Shown in pieces: positions 42,100 to 52,301 of a DNA stretch of 64,000 nt. The position numbers were made by a program, and so were the translations under genes. A model generated the notes under the pieces. It was given only the letters and a program-made list of their open reading frames with translations, ran no database searches and had not been told where the DNA came from. The DNA is taken from the NCBI GenBank assembly GCA_019614645.1, contig JABWDB010000030.1, positions 3,968,001-4,032,000 of the forward strand, read 5' to 3'. Within the stretch, counting starts at the first letter, position 1. Every line of letters starts with the position of its first letter. The stretch is from Stratiolaelaps scimitus (taxonomy: Eukaryota > Arthropoda > Arachnida > Mesostigmata > Laelapidae).

Positions 42100-44900
42100 A
42101 CTCTCATCTACACGGTACTCCTCGCTCCGCCCGGACTTCCACCAATCATGTCGACCAAAGATGGCGATAGTCGACTCCACCGGTATTTGAGGGCCAAGTA
42201 CTGCCATTGACCAAATTAAAGTGAGAAATCAATCAGAAGCTGCCCGAATTGGCGAATCGAAAGGGTATTTTTGTTCCACCAGGAGAACGCTAGACCACAC
42301 ATTTCCTTGTGCGGTCTCGTTCTGTAACAATCAGGTGACTAGCCCATGTCGTTGAGAGACTTATTTAATTATTACTGCGCGCATTTTAATGTCAGTTTTA
42401 CAAGACTTTAAATAGCAAAAGCTGCATTGAAAATCTCTTCTTTTTTGTCTTTCTCCTCGCATAATTCTTTACCAAAGTTTTAGACCTACCTCCGAGGCTC
42501 GCTTGTTTCCTGAATCCCCATATGCCGCCTTTTCAGCCTTGTGGGCTGGGCAGAAGGGCAGGGCGTGGAAAGGGTCAGCTTCTGCTCCTAAAGTGCAGTG
42601 CAGACATATGTAAGATGTCTCTCCCAATACGATGTAAGTAACGTTGAAAGTTCATGTGTCCCGTTGGGAACTGTGTAAGCAAAATGTCCGTTCTCCTCCG
42701 GGCCTCCCCATTCACTATTCAACGTCGGGGATTATGCCCCGGATTGCAGCCCCAGTGCTCCTGAATGCAGGGTTTCTCATTCAGTCTCTCATGTTCCGAG
42801 ACTCTCCTCTACGACTTACGCAGTCGGGTCTATCAACACCGCCCTTCTTTTCTTTTCCTTCAATCCCCACACAATTGTGTTCGGACAAACGCCGCATTGG
42901 TGCTGACCGTCCTGCATGCCTGGACAATTCGGAAAGCCAGTATTCGTTGAGTTTTCTGAAATAGCTGTTGTACCTGTCTCGCCGACGCGTGTGGAATTGT
43001 CCAAACTAGAGCTTCGAAAGGTGTTATGGACTAGCAACTGACGTTGGTAATCTCCTCTTCCCTCTAAAAGTCCTCTAATTTTGGACATTATTTTACAAAG
43101 GACAGTTGATATCCAGCCGAGCTTTGACCGTTACTTGCCATCCATGTGGTAAGCCCAGCCATCCACCTCTGCAAGCGGGTCGTTTGCCCTTCTTTTGAGC
43201 AAATTTCTTTCCCCGGCTGTTAGCGCCGGGATCTGCCGTCGCCGAAGGAAGATTTGCCAGTCTTGGTGGAATGTGGAATATTATACATCGTTTGGGTTAT
43301 TCCAGATCAATGGACTTAACATTGACCCTTCGAGGACCCCTGCGGTCATTCGAAAAACGAGATGTTATTTTGGAGTACTTCGATCCGTCAGAGAGCTCGA
43401 GACTATCCATGTTATGAACTTCGTTGGAACCTTATGCTGTTTTCAGCTTTCAGTTTCGCAGGGCAAATTGTCCAATGCGCTTTTAACGTCCAGCCTGACA
43501 GATAAGAATAGGTCTCGCGCTTTCTGTGACGCTTCTTTGACTTTTTTTCGCCCTTTTCAGCACTCAGGACAGAGAGATTTTTTCTGAAACCGTACTGGGC
43601 ATCTAACATTAACCTGTTGTCGTCTGCGTGTTCTCTCAATCGATTCTTTACAATTGCTTCGAATCCTTTGCTAAAGTAACCGTTTGTCATAACCCTCGCG
43701 ACCGTCCTCGAGAAACTTTTGAATAAGGTCGTTGTAGCTTCTGCCGGCGCTCCATCCTTCCCTGTCTTGGGCTGCAGCCCCGGTACCTCTTCTGGGTCTG
43801 TGATCTCTTCATGCAACCTTCTGTTAAACTGTGGATGAGCTGGAACTAATTTCTTGATTGCTTCTTTTTTTCTTCTGAGAGTAGCAGACCTCGGTTCCTC
43901 TTGCTAAGTTTTCCTCTGACCGATTTATGGGGCTGACCGCACGAATTCAGCTCTGTCTCGTTAGGTTAACTCTTTCAAATAGTTATCTTTGCTCTTGGCG
44001 GTCTCCTTTCTAAGAATGGGCCTGCATCTCTCGTATTCAAATTCTACAGCTGCGTTCGCTTGCTTATCACCTCCTGACCGTTCTCCCTTCATCTTCCTCC
44101 GAGCCCTCATGCAGTTATTTCCTACTTCGACAATATCTGGTATTCCACCAGTACTTTGGCGTAACCAGTTTTCTTCACCTTGGGTGAATTATCGCTCTTT
44201 GACATGCGCTTTCCAAGAGCTATTGAATCTATTCGGCCCCCTCAGGCTGCTCGTCCTCTCCCATGATTCGCTTTGTGGCTCCGACTGTCGCGTCGTCCCC
44301 CAGATACTAAAAATGGCTATCCGTCTAAAAATGGCTGCCTGTCTCATGTCGTTGACGAGCCCCAAGCCACAAAAGGGGCGTGGACGTCGACCGAGAAAAT
44401 TACGGGGTCGCCTTTTACCTCACCCGATCAAGTAATCAGGTCTTCTAGAAGCTCATTTAATTCCTCCGGTGTGCAGTTCGGTCACCTATAACATGAGTAG
44501 ACTCGACCGAGGTTGGTTCACCTCTTTCCTTGCCTGCTCCTCCTGGTACAACCCCGGTTATCGATTATGTAGGTGTCTAAATTTGTATCACTGACCCACT
44601 CTTTGTTGCTCTTTAGTAGTATTTCATTAGGTTGACTGATTATCTGTCTTACCTTGTAGCGTTTTCTTCAAGTATATCATGGGATGCCTTGCTCGGCTAC
44701 CACTAGTCTGAAGGTTTTTAATTTTCATTTTCTTTTGGCTTTTTCCTAATCGGTAGTGTCTCATTTTTGGATGAGTGCGTGCCCCTCCTTTATATTTCAC
44801 ATTCATTCATTCCTTAAACTCGTTGTCGTTTCTTTGCAGGTTTCTTTTTCATTGAGAATGCCCACTTCGTTGCGTTTCTCTGCGGAGGCGGGGTGCGATG
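42100..44900 (-). mobile_element. decayed LINE, relic C
   Basis: The solid part is the minus-strand frame 43,412-43,816, with KDGAPAEATTTLFKSF, then FSKGFEAIVKNRLREHADDN and LDAQYGFRKN. This corresponds to the reverse-transcriptase region from the thumb-side helix to the F-G-F-R block. A second minus-strand piece at 42,816-43,088 has a Cys/His-containing segment like the distal part of such ORFs. No YADD block was found. The outer limits are guessed from base composition. Confidence 0.5.
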
Positions 44901-44909
44901 TATCTACAA

Positions 44910-44970
44910 GGAGCCCTTACCCTGCGCAGTTGTAATACTACAGTGTTTCTTTGGACAGGGTAAGGGCTCC
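44910..44970. repeat. perfect 15-bp inverted repeat, 31-base loop
   Basis: GGAGCCCTTACCCTG at 44,910-44,924 pairs exactly with CAGGGTAAGGGCTCC at 44,956-44,970. It may be a terminal inverted repeat of a very small element or a structured RNA segment; no gene is nearby. Confidence 0.85.
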
Positions 44971-45788
44971 CTGCAGACGCCCCTTGTTCTTTGGGCGCGC
45001 ATTGTTCCCGCATCGATGACATCGTTCGTCCGCGACTGCCGGCTCGCTACTGCAGCTCATTTGGGTTGAAATTGTGGGCACCATGGAATCGTAATAACTT
45101 CTTGGATTTCTTCTGGAGGTGACGTCGTGGATTTTTTCTGGAAGTGACTTCTTGGATTGGCCCCTAGTTCATATGTTCCCTTGATACAGGGGAGGTTATC
45201 CATTGCCTCTTGTATTTCTTTCAACATGGTGCCTTAAAGTGGGTACGTTATGATCAGTTTTTGTTGGGAGGCAGCTTCCGTTTGCATTGAGAGCTCCGTG
45301 ATTTGAAAACGCGAATGGACTTTCGTTGGCAGGTTTTCCCCAGCGTCCTTCTCGCGTCAGACACTTTTCAGCAGCTAATTAATTGACGTATGCCCAGCAC
45401 TAGCATGCTACCCTAAATCAGCTCTTGGTCAGAGATGCCAAGCAGGTGAAGTGTGGCAAACCCAATATTCGTATTCTCTCAGCGTATTTTCAGTTCGTTT
45501 GTTCATCGAAGGAGAAAGTGGCAGTGTACGAAATGTGAACGTAAACAGCCTTGTGCTCTGGGAGACTCTGAAAAAGCTAAAAATAAGAGACTTATCGTTG
45601 TAGTAATAACTTAATTATCTTTAATGGTAATATTTTTTTTTCACTCTGTTCGAGTAATTACAACGGTGTGTACAATATACAAGTCAGTTTCCTATGTGTA
45701 ATGTTTCAAGTAAAATTCTAGAAGCATTTTTTTTTAAAAAAACAGTTCCATTTGATTGCATTGATCAATGTATAATTCTACGACTAGA

Positions 45789-46122
45789 TTAGGCATTTAT
45801 ATTTAAGAGATGACCAATTGACCTAATTTCTTCGCAGACTATATGGTGAAATCCGTGAACCGCGAACCTAGTAACATGGTGCCTTTTGCTTCTATTACTA
45901 AGCTTCCAATTGCCATCAGTCATGGCTGGAGTCGTGAAGAATGACGGGTCCACCTCTCTCTTCTTCGCTTTATGGCCATCTATAAAGATGCGGTAACTAT
46001 CTGTTTCTGGGAGGTTGAACGACTGGCGGACTTCTTCAACAAACGATGGAGAGTCGAGCAGCAAATAGACAAGCCGGTTTCGTGCTGTGGCGTGCAGACC
46101 GAGTACTGACTTGATTTTTTCA
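45789..46122 (-). mobile_element. LINE E, 3' part, separated from its 5' part by insertion of LINE D
   Basis: The minus-strand frame begins IKSVLGLHATARNRLVYLL and continues with SFVEEVRQSFNLPET, then FFTTPAMTDGNWK, then RFAVHGFHHIVC before a stop at 45,789. This is the C-terminal pattern I know from a group of invertebrate LINE polyproteins (F-V-E-x2-R, T-x-A-M, H-G-F-H-H). The upstream half of the same kind of protein ends at 49,373 in RDLATID, so the reading frame continues across LINE D. No stop interrupts this segment, so it is younger or less decayed than relics A to C. Confidence 0.7.
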
Positions 46123-49100
46123 ATTTCAAACAAATGTTTATTGACGGAACTGCTATATACATGCTTAAGTTCTCGTAAAAATAATAGTTAAAAGAATTAT
46201 CGCAACGTATATTTTATATATAGTACACATTTTTGTACAATATGTAAACATTGGGTAAGATTGTACAAAACAAATATCCACAAAAATATCTACATCTGAT
46301 TGATAAAAAAAATTTTCACCTCCGCTGCAAACTTTTTTGCTGAGGAGAGTGAACGAATCTCGCGAGGAAGAGAGCCCCAGACTGCCGGCAAACGATAAGG
46401 GAGAGCATGGAGGCTAGATTCTTTAACGGCAAAAGGTATCACAAACTCAGTTGGTCTGCGGGCCGTTCTTCGCAACACAGTGGTAATTGGGAAAGTGATG
46501 TCGTTTGGAATACGTCCTTTCGACATATTAAAGGCAAGAAGAGCTACGTGAAGTAAATACATAACGCTCAGCTTAGGCAATTCGTACCTTCTCAGAATGT
46601 CGGCGACGGAGTCTGAGCGACGTCTGCCAAAGATAGCCCGTAGTGCGTCATTCTGAACAACCTCTCCTCTCCGAAGAATCATGCTGTAGCCTCCTCCCCA
46701 GATAGAGATCCCGTAGCACAACAGAGGTACCAATAAAACTTTATACCACCACTGCGTAGCATTTGGGCATGAAGCTCCCTATATGGTCCTGCCAACGCAT
46801 GTTTTCATGAAGCGTAAGGCCAAGGCACTTCGCAGACGATGACCAGTGCATCGTGTCACCGGCTACCTGTGTCGGCGATACCTGCACATTTTGTTGAGGC
46901 GGGCGAAAGAGAATCAGGTTGGTCTTGGTCGTATTGATTACCAGACCGAATCTTTCGAAGGTGTTGATAACTCTCTCCACCTTCTTTAGAGCCTCATCAA
47001 TGTCGATTTGCAGCAATGAAGGCCGAATTCGAAACAGAAGCGAAGTGTCGTCCGCGTATGCAATGGTCCTACAAAATTTCCCACCAGTGATTTTGAGAAG
47101 AATGAAATTGACTAGAATTAGAAACATGAACGGCCCTAGAATGGATCCTTGGGGCGTGCCAATGTCAACTTCCAGCCAGTCCGACTCGATGTCCGCTACT
47201 TTCACCACCTGTCGCCTCGCGGACAAGTACGAGCGAAACCAGTCAACGACACCGGGTCGGCATCCAAGGCACTTCAAAGCCTGCAGAAAAAATGTATGCC
47301 GAAGACAATTGAACGCAGCAGAGACATCCAACAAGACGCCCACTGGTTGTTCTCAATGGTGTCAGATATTTCCTGCCACAGGTGGGCCATTGCGAGTTCA
47401 GTCGAGCGTGCCCTACGAAAACCGAATTGACTAGCTGAGAGAAAATCTATCGAGTGAAGATATTTCTCCAGACGGACCATCACTACCTTCTCGATCACCT
47501 TTGACAAATAATCAACCAACGAGATTGGTCGGTAATTTGACAGATGCTTCCGATCCCCCTTCTTCTTGTATAGTGGTATAACTGAAGCGTCTTTCAGCTT
47601 GCGTGGAAATGTCCCCCTACTCAGCGACAGATTGGCTATGTGAGCAAAAGGTCTCGCGAGCGCCGCCGACGCACGTTTTACCAAAGCACTGGGGATCCCT
47701 GCTGCGCCTGTTGACCAACTAGCCTTCGTAGATTCAAGCGCTGTCTGAATCTCCACACAGTTGACTTGGGAGAACTCGAATGTGGTGTTTCGACAGGGTC
47801 AGATCGATGTAAGCTCCGGCTCGATATTATCGTCGATCCGAAGAGAGGCAACCGTTTTTGAACCCACCGAAGCAAAATGAGTATTCAATTCATTCGCAAT
47901 CTCCTGCGGACTTGTCAGTTCGCCGGATTCGATGACCAGGGCGGTTGACAGTGCCCCTTTTTGTCTCTCCCGTCCACAGGCAGCGTTTACAAACTCCCAC
48001 AACTTCTTTGCATTCCCTTTATGTCGCCCAAACTGCTCTCGGTAAAACGAGCTCCTAGCAATTTGAAGGTCGTGTCTGTATCGACGAAGACTACGATAAT
48101 ACGCCATCTTAGATTCTAAGGATCTATTTCTCAAGTACCAGCGGTATAGTTTGTTCACCGAATGGCGCAGACTCCGAAGTCTCGCATTGAAGTGGAATCT
48201 CTTTTGCTGTGGAGGTCTACGACTCACCCTGACAGTGAAACACTTATCGTATTCTCTCGTTGTAATAGAGCTGAATGCCTCGAAAGCCTCGTCCGCGTCC
48301 ACCGCCTGGTAGATACGCTGCCAGCTCAGTCTGGTAGTGTTCCCCAAAAACTTTCGATTCGTCTCACTGGCATCGGCGTCTCTTAGACTAACGGAAGACC
48401 TGCCTGTGAGCGAAACGACAGCAGGATAGTGATCTGAGAACAGAGGGGTACACCACACGGCTGGAGAGATGTTCGAGAACTCCTCACAATAACCTATCGC
48501 AATGTGGTCAATGCACGTCCCTGATGCTGGACGGGTGACCTGATCAATGATGTGTTGGAAACCTCTTGACGAGAAGAACGATAAGTAGTCTTCACAGGTT
48601 GACCTAATAAGGAGGTTTGTGTTAGAGTCACCCATTATGATACACGGCAGAGCACTATTTCGCGGGATAATATCCTCGAGTACATTGAGTAAGATGTCCC
48701 TGTACAAAGCGTGACTGGAATAGAAACCAATTAAGTAACCAGTAAAACCAGGCTCCTTTAGCAGGACGCGCACCGCCTGTAGTCGCTAGTTCTCGTTTCT
48801 GAGTCGACTACCAAGCAGCTAGAGCGAATATAGATGCCTACGCCACCTCCTTGCCTATTGCCCTCCCGTCCCGCTCCAATGAAACTGAAATCAGTGATAC
48901 CAAAGCCGCCATAGTAAGGTCTCACTTACCACCACCGCAGCAAGCCCGATGCCCTCCTCCTCCAGGAAGTCAGTTAGAGTCTCGAGTTGACCCGATTTTC
49001 TCAGCCCTCCTGTCCCAGCATTGAGATGCAGCGCTGCAAAGTTACGAAAGGCAGTTGTTCTCCCACCATTCAAGCCTGGGACTAACAATCCAGCATCTAC

Positions 49101-49365
49101 TACTTTTCTTATTTTTGCCCCCGCTCCCATAGAAAAAACTGCACTTATAAGAGGCTGTAGAACGCGCATAAGGCTTTTTAAGTGATTGGCAGCTCGAGGA
49201 CTCATCGCATTTAGGAGACGTGACAACGGCTGCATTGAAATCGCCATGTTCCCTCCTCTGAAAATGCGCTTTTTCTTCGGCGCCGATTTCCGTGGTCCCG
49301 ACTCATTCGTCGTCGGTCGCTTGGCTGCCTGTGGACCCGGTTTTATCTTCACCTTAAGAACGCTG
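46123..49365 (-). mobile_element. LINE D, nearly full-length, broken by few frameshifts
   Basis: On the minus strand, 48,891-49,352 is a basic N-terminal part passing into the start of an endonuclease (LNAGTGGLRKSGQLETL). About 48,780-48,890 reads GGGVGIYIRSS. 47,799-48,773 continues the APE-type endonuclease (CIIMGDSNTNLLI, CIDHIAIG, FSDHYPAV) and linker. 47,274-47,756 starts the reverse transcriptase (YKKKGDRKHLSNYRPISLVD, SQFGFRRARST). 46,741-47,343 has LLDVSAAFNCLRH, GTPQGSILGPFMF and the catalytic YADDT. 46,290-46,733 is the C-terminal part (YGISIWGGG, LPAVWGSLPREIRSL). The 3' end has AATAAAC about 20 bases before the junction. At least three frame breaks (near 48,780, 47,760-47,800, 47,300 and 46,737) make it inactive as it stands. 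By motif pattern it is CR1/Jockey-like (inference). Confidence 0.88.
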
Positions 49366-49372
49366 GTTTGAC

Positions 49373-51000
49373 TCAGTCGATCGTGGCCAGGTCCCTGGAG
49401 GCGAGCTTATCCCAGACGATTTGAATCCCATATGTAGCTATTGAAGCGATCTTCAAATTAAACAATTTAATAGCAGTGTCGATTGATAGCTTTTGCGGTC
49501 GTTCAATCGGGGTCGTCGCAATCGTCGCTTTTCTAGCTCGGTCTTCAACATCCAAAGCGAATGATCTGCCTGTTGTTGTTATTGTTAGACCGATGTATGT
49601 GAACAAGTTAACTATTTCCAGCCGCTCACCGTCCAGTCGGAACGAGTCGTTTCCGCTAGGCCTCCCCCCTTTTCGGAACTTCATTGCAACGGACATTTAT
49701 TCAAACGGACTTAGGTTGTCCCCCTGGGCAAACTCAGTCGTCTGTTCAACCCCGAGTCTCTCTATGACTCCATCATCAATGATGACCGAATTCTTCTGTA
49801 GGATCTCCTTGAGCAGACCTAGTATGTTAAGCGGCACCTCGTGACACGCCAGCTTTGAAAGAACTATCGTTCTGGACTCCGAATCAACCCGTACTCAGGC
49901 AGGCATTGAACAGCCTGGTCCAGCAGGGCGTGAATTCCATGGCGCTTTGATGTGTTCGTTGAGGATCCCATCGGGGCCGCACGCTTTGCGGTAGGGAAGC
50001 TTACGAATGCCGTGCAAAACCTCGGAGACGGTGAATTCTCTCTCTAGATTCGCGACGTATCCGAGCTCATCTGCACGCCAACATGAATGATATTGCGGCA
50101 CCACGGTTGGAACTGTATCACTTGAGCTCAAGATACCACGGAAGTGTGATTGGAGAGCCTCTGGATTGACAGGGCAGGTAGGTCAGGCCACTTTAGAGTG
50201 GCGGGGCCAAAGGTATGAGGATCGCGCAGCTTCTTCCAACCGTTTAGTCTCCTGCTTTTCCTCGTACTTCAGCTTGGCTGTTTTGAGGCAGTCTCTATAA
50301 TACCTCTTGATCTTCGAAACGAACGGTCCGAGGTACTCCTGAAGTCTGCCCAGCTCTCTTGCCTGAAGCGAGATGTGTTTAGCCAGCGGGCACTCAGGAG
50401 TCCACCAAGGCCTGCTACGGGGAGGTCGTTTGGGAGCCACACATGCTCTCAGCGTCGTGCTCAGAAACCTGTGGTGCGACTCGACCTCAGGGTTTTCTTC
50501 ATAAGGAAAGATAACACTGACCGCATCTGAGAGCTTATTCACGTCGAGTTTTCTGCTACTCTGCTCTTATTGTTTGCGTGGAGGCGGGTTTTCCTGCTCG
50601 TTCAGTGTTACCTGTAGTCCAACGGGCAGGTGCCACTTCAGCAGCCCACCTTCCTTGAGTGGGTTTTCCGGGCCAGCATATCGAACGTCCTGGCTCATGT
50701 TCGTTGCGAAGATGTCAATCACAGATGTCCCCATCGGACCGACGAAGGTTGGGATCTCCGGAGCAGTGACCACCCGTAAGCCAAAATTGTGTAGAGTTTC
50801 CAGGCAAGCGATCGTACGAGGCTGATCTTGCTGGTCAATTCTCACATTCAGATCCCCGGCGAGCACCGTTGGCTTCCCAGACGTGAGTCGGCAACATCTG
50901 ATGAGCTTCTCTGTTAGTATTTGCGTGCCTTCTGCCTCAGGCGGGCGTACATACATTTGCAACGATACTGACATTTTCCCCTTGGATTAATGGTCATATT
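49373..51000 (-). mobile_element. LINE E, 5' part, internally deleted
   Basis: On the minus strand, 50,567-50,974 is the C-terminal half of an APE-type endonuclease (VLAGDLNVRI, TFVGPMGTSVIDIFAT, LKWHLPVGLQ). 50,183-50,542 is the linker (RSRPWWTPECPLAK). 49,895-50,131 begins the reverse transcriptase with YRKACGPDGILNEHIK and then jumps. 49,697-49,890 carries VPLNILGLLKEILQKN and FAQGDNLSP, then a stop. 49,373-49,696 resumes in MSVAMKFRKGG, LFTYIGLTI and LFNLKIASIATYGIQ. The blocks that should lie between (F-G-F-R, F-D, and YADD) are absent, so two internal deletions have removed the catalytic core. The 3' remainder is at 45,789-46,122. Confidence 0.82.
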
Positions 51001-52301
51001 TGTTGATATTTTCCGCCCTATGCCTATATTGTAATTATAATTGGATATTGATTGTACGTTCCTCATTTGTGGTTAATTTCGTGAAATCACATGCTGCACA
51101 ACCAAAAATGAATCATTTGGTGCCCTTTTCTTATTTGTATTGACGGTTCAAACTGGCGGGCTTCATGGGCTGGTATTGGCCAACCAGTCCACGGTATACG
51201 GAGATCCTCTTGTTGACTTCATCAATGCAAGCGCACGTGCGGAGTATAAACAGCGCTCTTTAGAAGAACCGGGCGCCTTTTGGTGTTCTACTGCACATGC
51301 TTATTTAAGCCCGTTGTGACGTGATTAAAACACTATTGTACTTACTGTGTGTATCGTGTTACCCATAGAAGTAGGACTGTACTCATTAGGTGAGTTTTTG
51401 TATCAGGAGACAAACACGTAGAATAAACTGTGAAAACAAAAAAGCGTTCTTAGGGCTCAACCTCAGTTGTTCTCCTTATGATGTGACAGGCCTTGGATCT
51501 TAAGTATCACTACGAGGAAATGTCTGGACCACCTTTGGTTTATGTTTCAACCATGTCGTATATGGCAAGAATCCATAGGTAAAGGAAGATGATAAAGAAA
51601 TCCAAAGATTCTCCGTGTCTGGAAATATTTGAATAACTAACGAATCTAGAACTGTCCTGACATTAGATTTCTAATATATTTTTTGCTTTACATTCACGGC
51701 CTTTTTTTGAATCGTGTGCGTCTGTTACAGTACTTGTACCTGGTTTTATTAGAAAATCAATGTTACGTGGGGCATGGATTGCTAGTAAGAATAATATTCA
51801 ATATTTAAGAAACATTTTCTGCGGATTCTATTGGCAGTTAGTCTGAGCAATGAATTCTAGGAGTCCTGATTTTGTCACCAAGCTACATCAGAACCAATCA
51901 AACAGAAATCTGAAGAAGATGGGACTTGAAACAAAACCGAAAGTTGAATTTTAAAATGTTTTAAGGAGCTGAAAGAAATGCGAACGAGTTTCAAAGGGCA
52001 AAATAATTTGGCCTATTTGACAAAGCTATTTCGGTTCATAGAAAAAGCTTTGGAATTCATTGATCGGACTTCCTATATATCCTTAACTGAGTTTCAAATC
52101 TTATCCGGATGTATTGAATTGCGCCATATAGAATATTCACAGTGAACAATGTAATACATTGATGGTGTTATTATGATATTATAAAGATTTATGTCCTGGT
52201 ATACATGACCTTTATAGTGATAATAATAAAGAGGTAATGTTGGAATATCGATGATATACATACGTAGCATTCACAATAACAAAAATTTGCCGTCTCAGAA
52301 A
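51000..52301. other. intergenic between LINE E and BRX1
   Basis: No coding frame was seen. Near 51,242-51,260 there is GGAGTATAAACAGCGC, a TATA-like sequence, and a further AT-rich word TTATTTAAG near 51,300. This may be a promoter or remnant LTR. The BRX1 promoter should lie in the last few hundred bases; no clear motif was found. Confidence 0.4.

Noticed and set aside
42644..42964. Plus-strand ORF in LINE relic C
   Set aside because: Minus-strand pieces of the region carry the LINE signal; the plus-strand frame is most likely a shadow.
46919..47434. 171-codon plus-strand ORF
   Set aside because: It is the antisense shadow of the LINE D reverse transcriptase, whose minus-strand frame carries YADDT and GTPQGS.
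51235..51400. TATA-like words that might be a BRX1 promoter or an LTR
   Set aside because: Located about 0.9-1.0 kb above the BRX1 start, with no paired LTR or supporting motif seen.
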